Assembly (NCBI GenBank): GCA_903813345.2
Contig: CAIIXF020000004.1
Span: 31,495,985-31,559,984 of the forward strand
Source: Owenia fusiformis
Taxonomy: Eukaryota > Annelida > Polychaeta > Sabellida > Oweniidae
DNA length: 64,000 bases
Reading direction: 5' to 3'
Position numbers and translations under genes: made by a program
The notes under the pieces: model-generated
Told to the model about the DNA's origin: nothing
The model's input: only the letters and a program-made list of their open reading frames with translations
The model's database searches: none
In this document: piece after piece, positions 13,911 through 28,300 of the stretch
Layout: each line of letters opens with the position of its first letter
Position numbering within the stretch: position 1 is the stretch's first letter

Positions 13911-14095
13911 GTAATGTCTGACATAACGAAATAAATGGTAAAGCCTCTCTGGTACATAGTTCACTCACAACTGAGCAATATATAACAAAAGATAGATCTG
14001 ATGTAGCCTCTTTAGCAATTGAGCTCACCCACACATGAATAATGTCTGAGATAAAGAAATACACATGTTAAAGCCTCTCTGGTTTACTCGTTAAG
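13911..14095 (+). repeat. Direct-repeat family at the right flank of the 12.5-kb element
   Basis: Continues the family of 1214-1379 (GTAATGTCTGACATAACG, AAGCCTCTCTGGT, GAGCTCACCCACAC). Confidence 0.7.
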
Positions 14096-16031
14096 GTGAG
14101 ATATCCTTGTCATTCTCTGCAAAATAAAAACCACAAGAATCATCAACACCTCCTTTTAAAGGAGGAGTAATAGGATTTCAGAACTTGTTGATAGCGGAGT
14201 TCATATGACTAAACCGTTCGGAAAAACACAATAAATACCCTTGTTCAAACTTGAGGTTTGCTATTTAAAATGTACGCTATTAAACATCTAATAGCTTTGG
14301 AAAAATATATGGAAATGATAAAGGATTATGCTATTCGTAAAACTAAATGAGTACCTTTCAATCACATCAATATCCAACTGATATCATCAAATCGCATCCA
14401 TCAATTCCCCAGTCATCAAGTTCGTTCCTGTTTCTCAATCACACAGAGTAGCATTGTTACTTCATTAAATAATCGATAACTTAAAAATATATGCTTTATT
14501 GACTCTCTATTTATAGCATTTTGCATGTTGGTTTGTTGACGCGGACACAGCTTTTTTGATTTTTGACACTATGATAAATGCGAGGCATTTGATTGCGCAT
14601 GCCTATTAAACGATGTGACACATTCATTTTAAAATGTGTAAACATTTTAATACTAATGGCTCATTCTTTTAGTTTTATATCAAAACCATTTGTCATTTGA
14701 TCATTTTGTATATAATCAACAGAAATTATTTGTGGTTTCTACCTCGACAATGAAATAAATAAACTCAGTAAATATAATGTTTTTAGTAGTACAAAACTAA
14801 GATGTTAGTTGTCATGAATTATCTAAATAGTTCGCTTAGTTTTCGTATATTTGTTCAATCAATATAAGAAAAAATAAATAAAAAGCAGAAAACCACATTG
14901 ATGTTACACACTAATTAAACAACGCCATTTGTATCAAGATGTTTATTAAATATTATATAATGATAATCCTTTTCATAGTATATATACTTACATTTACGGT
15001 TTGGGTCTTTTAGTCTGCATTAAAATTCAAATGAACATTTTTACGATTTTTGACCCCTTGTGATGACAGGCAGATTTCGACCCGAAAGCCGGAAGTTTTT
15101 TCAGCAAACAGTATTTAAAAAAAATCAAGACATATGCATCTCTTCAAATATTTGTTCAAATGTCGCTGCGCTATAGTGTGCTACGGATTCTTCATATTCC
15201 CGAGTCATACCATGATCTATTACGCGAGTCGCAGTCTGAGGATGTGCCATCGTTTTGGTCTCCACCTTGTATTCATGGTTTATAATTTCAGATTGCATTT
15301 CTCACTTAAAATCTGTCGTTGAATGGTTGTTGATTTAGTTCAATGTAATTAGTATATAAATCTTGCATAATCATGGACCATGACGTGTTTGAAGAAACTT
15401 AGATGCACTTATACGCATTCATTGAATTTATTGTTTATAATTTTCACATTAAACAATGGAAAATCACCATATTACACCATTATACTTATGTTTATGTTAA
15501 AAAAGTAAATTTATAACCTAAATGATTTCTGCCTCGTGTCTTGCTACTCTATGCATTTATGTTATTTTCTGAAAATTTTCTGATCATGATCTTTAAACTA
15601 AAAAAGTGTATCACGTGTACCATTAATCACATATGCAATAGTTCTGTATTACTACTCTGATTGCAGCGTATACTAGACGTAATACCGGATAGAGGAAGTG
15701 AAACGGTTAACGCTGATGCAAATAGTCCGTTCGTGTGATACATGATAAAAGGAACTGTAATGCTATTGAGTTTACTGACAACGTGGATTTAAGGGACAAC
15801 AGGCAATAACCAGAGGTAAGCGGAAAGACTGATATAATACATATGTAGTAACACGTGGAATTATGCCATACATTACAATTTGTAGAATCTTTTTTTTCGA
15901 TATTTACAATCAATTAAATAAAAATATGATAAGGTTGGCGCATTATAAAGATATCCTAAATTAGTCAGAAAATAATGTTATGTAATGTTTTGCTTCATCA
16001 GTATATGTAGTTGAAATACTGATGGACTGGG
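14096..16031. other. Intergenic AT-rich sequence
   Basis: Region 5' of the protease. No exon-like frame, no clear repeat boundary. Nothing supportable. Confidence 0.5.
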
Positions 16032-16103
16032 GATCGCATCTTCGTTCACTCGGCTCCCGTCGGATGAACGCAGTGAAGACCGAGCGTGCGAAGATGAGCG
16101 ATC
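16032..16103. repeat. Short GC-rich hairpin upstream of protease
   Basis: Imperfect inverted repeat with arms around GATCGCATCTTCG (16032) and CGAAGATGAGCGATC (ending 16103) and a GC-rich loop. It sits about 160 bp before the protease ATG in AT-rich surroundings. Probably a MITE remnant; a regulatory role is unproven. Confidence 0.5.
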
Positions 16104-16201
16104 GGAGGATGACAAAAATGTAGTATTTTTGACATTGTAGTTATCGTTTATACTGTTTTTCCTCTTATTTGTTTTTTCGGATTATTTGTTGAGTATACAA
16201 A

Positions 16202-16208
16202 TATATAT
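16202..16208 (+). promoter_or_regulatory. Possible TATA box of protease gene
   Basis: TATATAT lies about 55 nt before the protease ATG. An alternative is that the ATG exon has an upstream 5' UTR intron, because TTTTTAATTTGTAG at 16221-16234 looks like an acceptor. The sequence does not decide. Confidence 0.3.
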
Positions 16209-16262
16209 GGATGTGCATCTTTTTAATTTGTAGATAAACGCTTACCAATACTCACTTTTATC

Positions 16263-16327
16263 ATGAAGGGGTATATTCTGGCGATAGTGTTAACGGTCAT
16301 ACATGTAGGGGTTCTAGCTAATTTCCG
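16263..16327 (+). CDS. Protease exon 1: start and signal peptide
   Basis: Starts at the first ATG, encodes a hydrophobic stretch typical of a signal peptide and ends at CG|GTAAGT, phase 2. The next in-frame codon without splicing would be TAA, so the intron is required. Confidence 0.88.
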
Positions 16328-19300
16328 GTAAGTCAACCAATTCACTTACACAAAACAAATATGGACGTGTCAAAATATTGTTGTTACAGACCACACTCAA
16401 ACAGGTGAACCCTACAAAATAATAATAAATATTATCATATTGATTAATAACTATTATTTTGATTAATTTCAATGCGAGTATTACAATATGGTTATAAACG
16501 CGTGTTACAGGTCGAAATTAAGACGAGCATCGGACCCAGCCAAAAAAGTCTACCGTCAATATATCATCAACTTGGGTGCGACAGTTTCACATTCGGAAGG
16601 TCAGTCATTTTCATTGGCAAATGTATTTGATCAATGTCAAAACAACAGTAAATAATATTAATGATGATAAGCTTGACAGTACATTGTATGAATAAAATAA
16701 CAAATGTTTCATTTATTTTTCATGAATTGAATAATGTGGCACTTTAACAAGACATTCGCCTTTAAGCCTTTTGGCTTCGTTGAATATTACTTGTCAAAGA
16801 TAAAAATGATCCATGACTGATGTGGTTATTCCTGCACGTTTTTGTCATTTCCCGAGTTAAGGAATAACAAAACCAAACATGCTCAAATTTTCATTTCCAT
16901 ATTTTTTCGAATTACTTTCATTATACGATGGATGATCCAAAAGTAAGGTGACAGTATCTGCCATTTCGCCATTTTCTAACCAAATCCTATGACATTTTTA
17001 GAGTATTTGCACATAATATGTGCTTGAACGATTCGATTACTATAATTACTACTATTGTTGTCTTCATAGTAATGAACCATCTTCAAGCGACAAGGGGACT
17101 CTTTATGACAGATAATGATGACAATGCCGGGGTTGATACATCAATGGTTGATGGTCGCGGTGGTTGTTGGATTAAACGGAGGGGCAAATTTATCGATATG
17201 ATTGGTTTCAAAGCTTACATTGTGTCGTGTATTACAGAAAGGTAAATTAAACTGGCATAAGGGTTGTATCATATACAAAGTGTCCTTAAATTATCTTTAC
17301 ACTTTGCACAGACTTTGTATTGAGACTTTTTGGACGCAAATTACAAAACTAGCGTAGCGTAGCGTAACGCAACGTAACGTAACGTAACGTAACACAATAT
17401 AATATGTTCTGTGATGTGCAACTTTTCTTCTTCACATAGACACTTCCGCGTTGACGTAAACTTTGTTGATCATGAGAAATCACACGCTCAAACTTATTGA
17501 TACACCCCTCATCAAAAGTTTGTCAAACGGGAGTCTCATATGGAATGATTCGTTATAATCTTTTTGTGTCGTCAAATTCGTCATACCTACGTTTGCTAAA
17601 CTAATGGAGGGGAGTGTACTTGTTTCAATAAACTTTTATCAGTCAATAAACAATTTAATAAATCAAATCACTACTTTGCTCCTAATCCAATGATTTAAGT
17701 ACGAATTTTTTAAACCCATCGCCATGTTTCATTTACATCTGGCTTTCATAATATTACTAATATTACTAGCAAGGGATAACTAATCCGAAGAGGACCATGA
17801 TTCTACACATTGACGTATAAGAAACACGCATCTGGGAGAACTTGAACGAAAATGTGTAATTTTATGACCCCAGGAGTTGTCCACTTCTCGATCGGTTGAA
17901 AGGAGAACTTTATAAAATTATAACAGTTATTTTCCTCGCACCTTTATAACCTCAATCGGGCAATTTAAGTTTAAGTTGTCCACATGGGGCCATAATATTA
18001 CACGTTTCACGTACATGTTCTTCAAAATAATGCTAACTTTAGTTTCTTATGATGTAGTCATATTTTTGAAAATACTGTTAATTAATGGAGTACTTTCTTA
18101 ACAGTGATCTAAATCAAATCCTGGCTTTGCCAATCGTCAAATCAGTTCAAGAGAGCGTACGGTTCAGTTTGGATACAGAGGAAGATTTGTACACCGGTGC
18201 TAAGAGCCATCATGGAGGCCGTGTGAAAAGAAACGAACGACGTTGTACTATTATTAACCGACCGGAATGTACATGTCGAAGGTTTGGTAGAAAGTCGATT
18301 TTAACTCTCAGGCGGTGTTGCATAATCAGCTGTGTTTCGAGGAACGTCAATAGCTGGGTAAGGCCGGTGTAAAAGGGTAGGTGGTCCTATCAAATTTTGG
18401 TCCTACTCTCTATTGATTTATATGGTGATCTAATAGTACAATAATGTCATTTCTAAGGCCCAAGGTCCAATATTTCACGATATTGCTCGCAGAAATGACG
18501 TTATTAGTATTATTACCACCGTTAACGACCAGGACTGAAACAGCAAGAAAATCTTACGCATTGAACGATATCTAATTTCCCGGGGAAAATTGCCGGTCCA
18601 GAATATATTCTAGACCGGTCCATATGGACCACCACTATGACGTCACACATTTCTCAGGTCGATATAGTAAAATAAACGCCTTCTAAACTAACACTAAAAC
18701 CCCTAGAACTGGCCCGACAAGGTGGTAATAATTACAATTATTTTCCTTATTATTTATACACAGTCCGGGCCAGTAAGGGCTGTAATGAAAGGGGACCATA
18801 ATTTCTTTTACACCGGGATGTTGTCCAATTATCAATAGATGTGGACTAACAAAGTAAATTTCATTATGGTTTGACCCACCTCCCCTCATCTAACGAAATT
18901 TTAAAATGTTGATTCGTCTTTGACTTTAATATTAAAAAGCCACCAATGTCCGCTAATGAAACGATCATTTACACCTTTCACCTATCTTACCAAAATATGA
19001 TATTAGATAAGCATTACATTACACTATAAAAATGACATGATCACGCCCGGTGATCGTACAAAGATGATGGAGGTGGGGATCAGGCGATTTCTGCAAGAAA
19101 ACTCAACAAATTTTGAAGATTTATTTTTTCAAGAGAATTTACAACTGAATTGCCAAATGAATAGGCGCAGTGCATGGCAAAATATGTTAGATCATCTTGT
19201 ATTTTTTTGAACTAATACCCTTCTAAGATATGAGATCTATTAAAAAAGGCGCATCATCACTAATGTTTTTTGCTATAAATCGGGCAACATTAATAGTCCA

Positions 19301-22300
19301 CACGACCTGTAATAAATAGGTATAAGGGACGTTATTATCACAATACTTATGACATTGCTTTTTGGGATGGAGGGTCATGACAGCCAACACAACTGGCTGT
19401 CATGACCATGCGAACCATGCGAACAGCTTTAACGATGATTTTCTTAGACAAAAATCAAAGTATACTAATATAAACTCAGACAACATTACAGATTATGTAT
19501 CATGTGCTCCAATAATTTCCAACTTGTTAATTAAGTACTGTATGTTTGTAACCAGCTCTCAAAACGCTTTTGCGTGATATTTCATACTCATAAGAATAAC
19601 ACGTTTTATGATGACCATATGATTTGTATCCTCCAATACATACTCAACACGTTCAATTTACTAAGAAACTAGATATAATTGAGAATTTATATTACAATCA
19701 TTTAAATACTACATTCGGATTAGTTTCATTTTTCAAAATAATCTTTTGAAATCGTTTGGTGCATGGTTGAAACTGTTTAGAGGAAACAAAATATTGGACG
19801 GCAAAACAATATTTCGTCTGATGATTTCGTTGTAAGTCATTTCAAAGGTAACCACAAAAGGCACTTTCTGGCGTTTTCAAGTTTTCAACAAATTACCCAT
19901 CAGCAACATATCACCAAGGTTAATTTAAGCATGTGTTGGAGGATACAAATCATACAAATCATAGAAAACCATTGTTAAAGCTGTTTTAGGAGCAATATTT
20001 TCAATATATATCGCATGATCATGATACCCTGTTGTGTTGACCTTAAAATAGCACACATTAAATGTCGTTGATATTAACACACATGGGGGATGCTATGCTA
20101 GAATAACAGAATTTCACTATATTTGAAAATATCAATTATCACATACCCCAATATCCTAGTATAATTGATATTGAACACTCATTTCATTTTATATTTAAAA
20201 TTTTAAATTACAAAACAAACATTTTGTATTTTGCAAAAAACTGTGTCGGATGTCACTGATGTCTTTTTATCGTACCTAACAAAAGGTACGATATTGAAGT
20301 CAGCTTGACGGGCGGGCGGGCGGGCGGCGTCTCACTTTTCAGCTTGTCTACAGGTTTCCAGCCAAACCATTTGAGGGATTCATCTGAAATTTTCAGGGAT
20401 GTTTCTACATATCAACGTCAAGAACTGATTAGTTTTTGGTCATTCTGGGTAAATCTTAAGGTGGCCATTTTGGATTTTCCGTCCTAAAATCTTCACTTTC
20501 AAGACTTGTCTACAGGTTTCCAGCCAAACCGTTTGAGGGATTCATCTGAAGTTTTCAGGGATGTTTCTACATATCAACGTCAAGAACTGATTAGTTTTTG
20601 GTCATTCTGGGTAAATTTTAAGGTGGCCATTTTGGATTTTCCGTCCTAAAATCTTCACTTTTAAGACTTGTCTACAGGTTTCCAGCCAAACCATTTGAGG
20701 GATTCATCTGAAATTTTCAGGGATGTTTCTATATATCAACGTCAAGAACTGATTAGTTTTTGGGCATTCTTGGTAAATTTCAAGGTGGCCATTTTGGATT
20801 TTCCGTCCTAAAATCTTCACTTTCAAGACTTGTCTACAGGTTTTCAGCCAAACCATTTGAGGGATTCATCTGAAATTTTTAGGGATGTTTCTACATATCA
20901 ACGTCAAGAACTGATTAGTTTTTGGGCATTCTGGGTAAATTTTAAGGTGGCCATTTTGGATTTTCCGTCCTAAAATCTTTACTTTCAAGACTTGTCTACA
21001 GGTTTCCAGCCAAACCTTTTGAGGGATTCATCTGAAATTTTCAGGGATGTTTCTACATATCAACGTCAAGAACTGATTAGTTTTTGGGCATTCTGGTTAA
21101 ATTTTAAGGTGGCCATTTTGGATTTTCTGTCCTAAAATCTTCACTTTCAAGACTTGTCTACAGATTTTCAGCCAAACCATTTGAGGGATTCATCTGAAAT
21201 TTTCAGGGATGTTTCTACATATCAACTTCAAGAACTGATTGGTTTTTGGGCATTCTGGGTAAATTTTAAGGTGGCCATTTTGGACTTTCAGTCCTAAAAT
21301 CTTCACTTTCAAGACTTGTCTACAGGTTTCCAGCCAAACCGTTCAAATTTTTACATATGTTACACAGTGATAAGTTCTACAGCTGATTAACTTTTCTGCG
21401 GCCATCTTGCTTTCTTGGTCAACAAGACCACAATGCTGTGTTTTAGGTACGATATTGTTCACGTCTGTGCCTTGTTTTAATAAAGACTCAATTAAGAAAA
21501 ATTCACCCCCGTATTTTATTTTGCATTTCTGATACACAGGGCCTTGACAGACTTGATGGTAACCTCAACAACCAACTACTAGCAAAGGGTCTAGGAACTG
21601 ACGTAGATGTCTATATTGTAGACTCGTAAGTACAGAAAAGAGTAGTTAGTATAAAGCGAGTGTTAAGACCCAATTTTGATCGTCGTAATACTCACTGGCG
21701 GATCCGGAGGGGGGGGAGGGGGGGGGGGCAGAATTTCTTGCCTTTTTGGCCATTACTGGATGCCTTATTTAAACAATTCAGGTCAAATTTTGTAGAAAAT
21801 GGGCCTGAAAGTTTGGCCCACTTGTGGGTTTTAGGGGCCCAACATTTTTTTCTCTCACCTCAGATTTGCCCCCCCCTTGGCCTTGTTGGTTCCCAGATCC
21901 GCCCCTGATACTCGCCTGATGCTACTGAAAAGCATACTTATTGCTTACAGTATATCAAGTGATCTTACACAAGTGGTAAGCAAAATACGAAACCAATCAA
22001 GTAGAATAACTATAATATATGGTAGCCTTTGCGTGTTCATAATGTCAATATTTAATACGAATTAATGATATAAAGAAATATAGTTAAATACATTATATTG
22101 GTAGGAGTATAACTTACCGTTGAAATATGAAGTTTTGGATCTCTGAATATATATTCAAACATTCCAAGTGTGCCAATTACTCAGATGCGAGTAGCTGGGT
22201 AGTTACCAGTTTCGCCACCAGGTGGCTAATTCGGGGGATATAGCATGGCAGGGTGTTACAAAGTTCCCGTAAACTTGAATATTCATCAGTTTAAGTTTCC

Positions 22301-25300
22301 AAAAGTGACATCAGTTTGACTGGATTTTGAATTTTAAATGACGTAAATCTGAAGTAGACTAATTAGCGCTTGTTTTGTATGCGCGCTACACACATTACTG
22401 TATTGATTCATGGACTTTTCGTTCGTGGTAACGTTGTGAAAAACATTGCAAGCTTAATGTCTCCATTCTATATAAGGTTCAACTGATGAATGGAATGGAC
22501 ATTCCATTCCTTCGTGGGATTACATGTATGGGTTATTACATGCAATCGTGCTTTTAAATTTTCAATACAGAATGAACGAAAGAGTAATATTTCTTCCTTA
22601 AATGCTTGTAATGACATAAATAAATATACTATAATACAATGACCATGAATATGTCAGTAGAAAGAAAAGTATCAATTCGTTTATAATTATAATTTTTCAG
22701 AGGAGTTAGATACACTCACGAAGAATTCTGTGGTCGGGTTGAGACTGTAAGTTAATTTTTTTCTACTCCTACATTTTCTTGAACTATGTTCAAAGAGCAA
22801 AAACGACTCAAGGAAACTTTTATTTTATTTGATTACTATATGTGTATTTATTCCCTTAGTTCACAAGTAGTAATGGCACAGGTTTATAAAACATAACCGA
22901 CTCTGTGACATTAGCTAAAATGAAGAAAAAAAGTTTGACTCAGTTTGAAAAGTGTATTTTTGAGGTAAAAAACTTGAAAAGAAGCAAAACCGATATTATT
23001 GTTTGTTATCGTGATAAAAAACGTAATGGAATATTTTAGGGGAAAAACTTCGTAAATATTGGCTCATCCGCAGATGACGACAATGGTCACGGGACTCACG
23101 TTGCGGGTATGTAGCATTTGTAGCTCATCTTTCTACCCTCTTGATATAAAAAGGTGATGCATTCCACCTGCGGGAATTTACGAGTGTCCACCAGTTTAGG
23201 CTAGATGAATTATGTCATCGCACTTTTGAATTACATGGATATAGTTATGAATTGTGTCATCGCACTTTTGAATTACCTGGATACAATTATGAATTTACGT
23301 CATCGCACTCTTGAATTACATGGATGCAATTATGAATTGTTATTGCACTTTCGAATTACGTGGATACAATAATGAATTATATAATCAGACTTTTGAATTA
23401 CATAGATACAATTATGAATCATGTCGTCGCACTTTTGAATTACATAGATATATACAGAATATCACATCATTTTGAGTGATATCATTTTTATCGCCGAGTT
23501 GATATCAATTATGAATTGTGTCATCGCACTTATGAATTACCTGGATACAATTATGAATTTACGTCATTGCACTCTTGAATTACATGGATGCAATTATGAA
23601 TTGTTATTGCACTTTCGAATTACGTGGATACAATAATGAATTATATAATCAGACTTTTGAATTACATAGATACAATTACGAATCATGTCGTCGCACTTTT
23701 GAATTACATAGATATATACAGAATATCACATCATTTTGAGTGATATCATTTTTATCGCCGAGTTGATATCAAATATCAACACGAGTGAACGAAGCGAATG
23801 AGTGTTGATATTTGATATATAGCATGATATCTACGAGGCGATAAAATGATATCACAAGAAAGTATGTGATATTGGGTTTATCCCATGATTACAACCACCT
23901 TGTGATGTTCTGATCCAATTTCCAGGACATTGGCAGACAATATAAACTAGAAATTAGAATATCAGATACGTCAGAGTTTCCCATGTGAATGTCTTTTGCA
24001 CCGGCCATTTTGATTTGTACTTTACTCGCTGCGCAGTAATATGCACTACTTTCAGTACATGATATAGTTCGTCATAAATACCTTTTTTTAATCGTTATTT
24101 AGCAGCCTTCTAATCAAATTATATACACAATCGTAATTCAATACACCAATGAAACTGAAAGAGAATAAATTAACGGACCTATTTTCTCAAAAGAGAATAA
24201 ATTATCTGACCTAATTTCCAACAATATTGTGGCGCGAAATGCAAATGTGATATCACACGGATATACGTGAGATAAACGATATCACACGCATACGAGTTTG
24301 ATAAACGATTTCCTGGAAAATATCACACGTATTTCAATAATATCAGAAATATCAATAGCTGTTATTGTACAGATAACACATTAATCGTGGGATAAAATTA
24401 TGAATTATATCATCGCACTGTAAAAATGCTACACTACAATGTTATATGTGCCACTGTTCTAAAAGTGTTTAAGCAAATAAATAAATAAGTAAAAAGTTGT
24501 GAATCATGTCAGCGCACTTTTGAATAAAATGCATACACTTATCAATTATGTCATCGCACTTTTGAATTACATGGATACAATAATGAATTAAGTCATCGCA
24601 CTTTTGAATTACATGGATACAGTTATGAATTATGTCATCGCACTTTTGAATTACATTGATACAGTTATGAATTATGTCATCGCACTTTTGAATTACATGG
24701 ATACAATTATCAATCATGTCATCGCACTTTCGAATTACATGGATACAATTATGAATTATGTCATCGCATATTTGAATTACATTGATACCATTATATTTAC
24801 GTCATCGCACTTTTGAATTACGTGGATACAATTATGAGCTATGTCATCACACTTTTGAAATGCATGATATTATCAAATTATATACTGTCCTAGATTCTGT
24901 GAAATACCAAAAGGTGGCAGGGTTTTTTCGAAAGGTATTTTTCATATTTCATGTACTTGCACGAATTCGTAAAACTTTACCTAGCTTTATTATCCCAACG
25001 AACGAAGTTCGTTTGGGATATAGTGAAGCCCTCCGTCCGTCCGTCCGTCCGTCCGTCCGTCCGTCTGTCCGTCAGTCCGTCAGTCAGTCCGTCCGTCTGT
25101 CCGGAAGATAACTCAAATACTAGTTGACAGATTTTCTTCATATTTAGTGGAAAGATGTATATTGGTGAATAGTTTTACGCAAAAAATTTTTTTTCAAGAT
25201 GGCCGCCGGTTTAAAAATGACGGGACTTTTTCTAAACCAAAGTAATTAATATTATTGTTTGAAATTTTGGTAGTGTATTCACAACATTTATCTATTTCAC

Positions 25301-28300
25301 ATATATTCCGTGTTTTTCATCCTGACCCCCAGGGGCCATGTATGGGGGGACAGGAAAACAGAAATTTTCGCTAATTTTTAGATCTTTCTGAAGTAAAGCT
25401 TTATTATACTCAAATGAAAGGCAATTAAGAGTAGATTGCAAATATTGTATCTTTTTTCTGACTCGAGCCTCGTAAAATTCAAAATGGCCGTCTAATGTAC
25501 GATTTCGCAATAATTTTTCGATCCCTTCAAAGTATGGCTATATTATACTCAAATTGAAGGAATTTTGGAGTAGATCACAATTATGGTATTATTTTTCAGA
25601 TTTGTACCTCAGAAAATTCAAAATGGCTGCTTTGCAGGAATTCGCAATTCTAAAATCTATTTTTTTCATTTTCAACCAAAGTAATGAGTATAATTGATTA
25701 GAATTCGGTAATTGATATTTTGTTCGTTGGGATTTGCTACTCCGCGGAGTTGCCGTTATCTAGTTACTATATTTCTCAAGCGACAAAACTAGATTTAGCT
25801 AATTAGTCATTAAACTACTAAAACTAACGTAATGGTATTAGTTAATATAGTGAGTCAGTGACATTGATGAATTATTATCTGTCAGCTCTGAAAGAAGTGT
25901 AACGCCGGTTATAGCTTATAACAATCTATGGGTTTAATATTTGAAATACCACAATTATCATATAAAGATGTTTGACACTTGGTGTTTAGGTACTGCCGCA
26001 GGACAGAAAACAGGGGTTGCCCGTAATGCAAATATTATACCTGTTAAAGTGATGAATGCTCAGGGCTCGGGAACTTCAGCGTAAGTGATTTGTATTTCTT
26101 TATTTTCACCTCTAGGGAGCAAACACAATTAAAGTATAAAGTCGTACATTTTTAAATCCGTGACTCTTGGTTTGTTGAAAATATAAAAAGCAAACAAATT
26201 AGCTTCTTTCAATGATACAGCATTACATATATTCCTACCGACAAACAAATATCTAAAGATTTGTGACATTAAAGGAATCGGACCGATGTAGCTTTTGTAG
26301 CAAACACATAAAAGAGCACAGCGCATGTGTTCTTTATGTGTGAGTCTTAATCACACTACTATACCCCCATACTGTATCCTGTATTCCTTTAAAAGAAGTA
26401 CAGGCTACAGGGAAGTTGCAAATGGAGGACGTTTGTTTATTTCCATAGTTCTGAATGTATACTAGATTTTACACATATTCTAAGTGTTCTACTATACATT
26501 GTATAGATTCATCGAGCAGTTTGCAACGTATTATTACCAGAAAAGCCCAATGGACAAAGATAGAGAATACCCGCTCCATTTGCAAATTAACCGTACCCTG
26601 TATCATTTTAAAATGTGGTCACGTGGTAGGGTAGTGTGTTAATGTAAAAATGTATTGTACCTAATTACTGTGAATGTTTCTTTCCACGTGAATGTAATCA
26701 ATATGTTAACATAAATGTAGTATGTAAATATGTTCATGTCTGTTTGTATATTTTATCACTATAAACCAATTACTATTATTGTAAATTGTATATGACCTTG
26801 TATTATGCATTATTAAATAGTATCAATCTTCATCATTAATTATAAATTCTTCAAACCGAAACAGAATAAACATGTCTTTAAATTATAGAGTCCGATAGAT
26901 CTAGTGACATATGATATCATGATTTTACACAAGCGAATTAGAAGAGTTGATTTTTATATGGTTGTGCAAGATCATCAGCATTGTTTAGTTCAATGCGGTT
27001 TTATTACAATTACCAGGATAATATAATTAACATTATGGAATTTATTTTGTATCAAAATTGGACAATACGCGATCCATGTGAAAAGTCGAACCATATGATA
27101 GGACACTCGAACTATATGATTCGAAACTCGCATTGTAATATACGAAATACGCATCATATGCAAAACTCGCATCATTGTATGCGATTTTTTGTTATACCAA
27201 TAGTTAATTGTCTTACGTAACTTATTCTAATTCACACACGCACTGGTTCTATCAAGTGTCACACACAGAGTTACACTTGACTCGAATCATTTTGTAAAAA
27301 TCCAAAGCAATGTTGAAATATTTATGTGTGTAGTCATCATGGAAGTTTATCTGTGTAGCTGAGGGCACATACTTTTCAACAGGTTCAAAATGGTATTTTC
27401 CTTTTTCATACTCTAAATCGATGAATATTCAGGATCTGCACAGTATTACTTATGGTTATTTGTGAGTTCATTGATGGAACTAAAGTGTTTACATCTACAT
27501 CCGATATCAACACCCGTTGTCTCATCCTATGACGATTGTCGGGGGTATTTTCTTTTTATAGTTTATTAACGCATGGATGCATATTCATACTTTTTACAGC
27601 GGAATCGTGTCAGGACTGGGGTGGATTGTACAGCAATATAGAAGCAGAGGAAGAAAGGCTGTTATCAAGTAATTGACTTATTTATTTAGCCTCAGATATT
27701 GAAAAATAGTTGTACAATTACTTACACTAACTAAGCCCCTGGGCTTCGTGGGATATCACTTGTGAAAGATGCCCAGGTATTCACCTCAATAGAGTGAAAT
27801 ATTTATTCAATATCAATAAAAGAATATATTTTAATACATGGTAAAACATTCCTACGTAATATAATCAGGTTATTTTCCCAGTTGTCCATTGGACATTTCA
27901 TTCCCAATACAGCTATTTCTATTCTTACACCCCAGTCACATTTCCCACGGCCGCCGTGAGGTCTATCATTTCTGCGGCCAGTAGCTTTTCTACGCTCGCC
28001 GTAGAATTTCTGCGCTCTTATACTTTTGCAGTCACATTTCCCACGGCAGCCGCACAGTGAATTTTAAATTTCTGTTGATAAATAATACTTTTTTCATTTT
28101 ATTTACATCTGGAAATAAATGTTATTCATAGTGCTAGGATGTAATATCAAATGAAAAGTGATCGTGACAAATTATGATTCAATCTTGTTGAGCCAGTTGA
28201 TTTCTACGGGGACCTCAGAAATGAACAAATTTTTTACGGCGACCATGCGGCCTGTAATTAAAAAACTGGATACGCCGTACGGTGGCCGCAAGGCGAGCGT

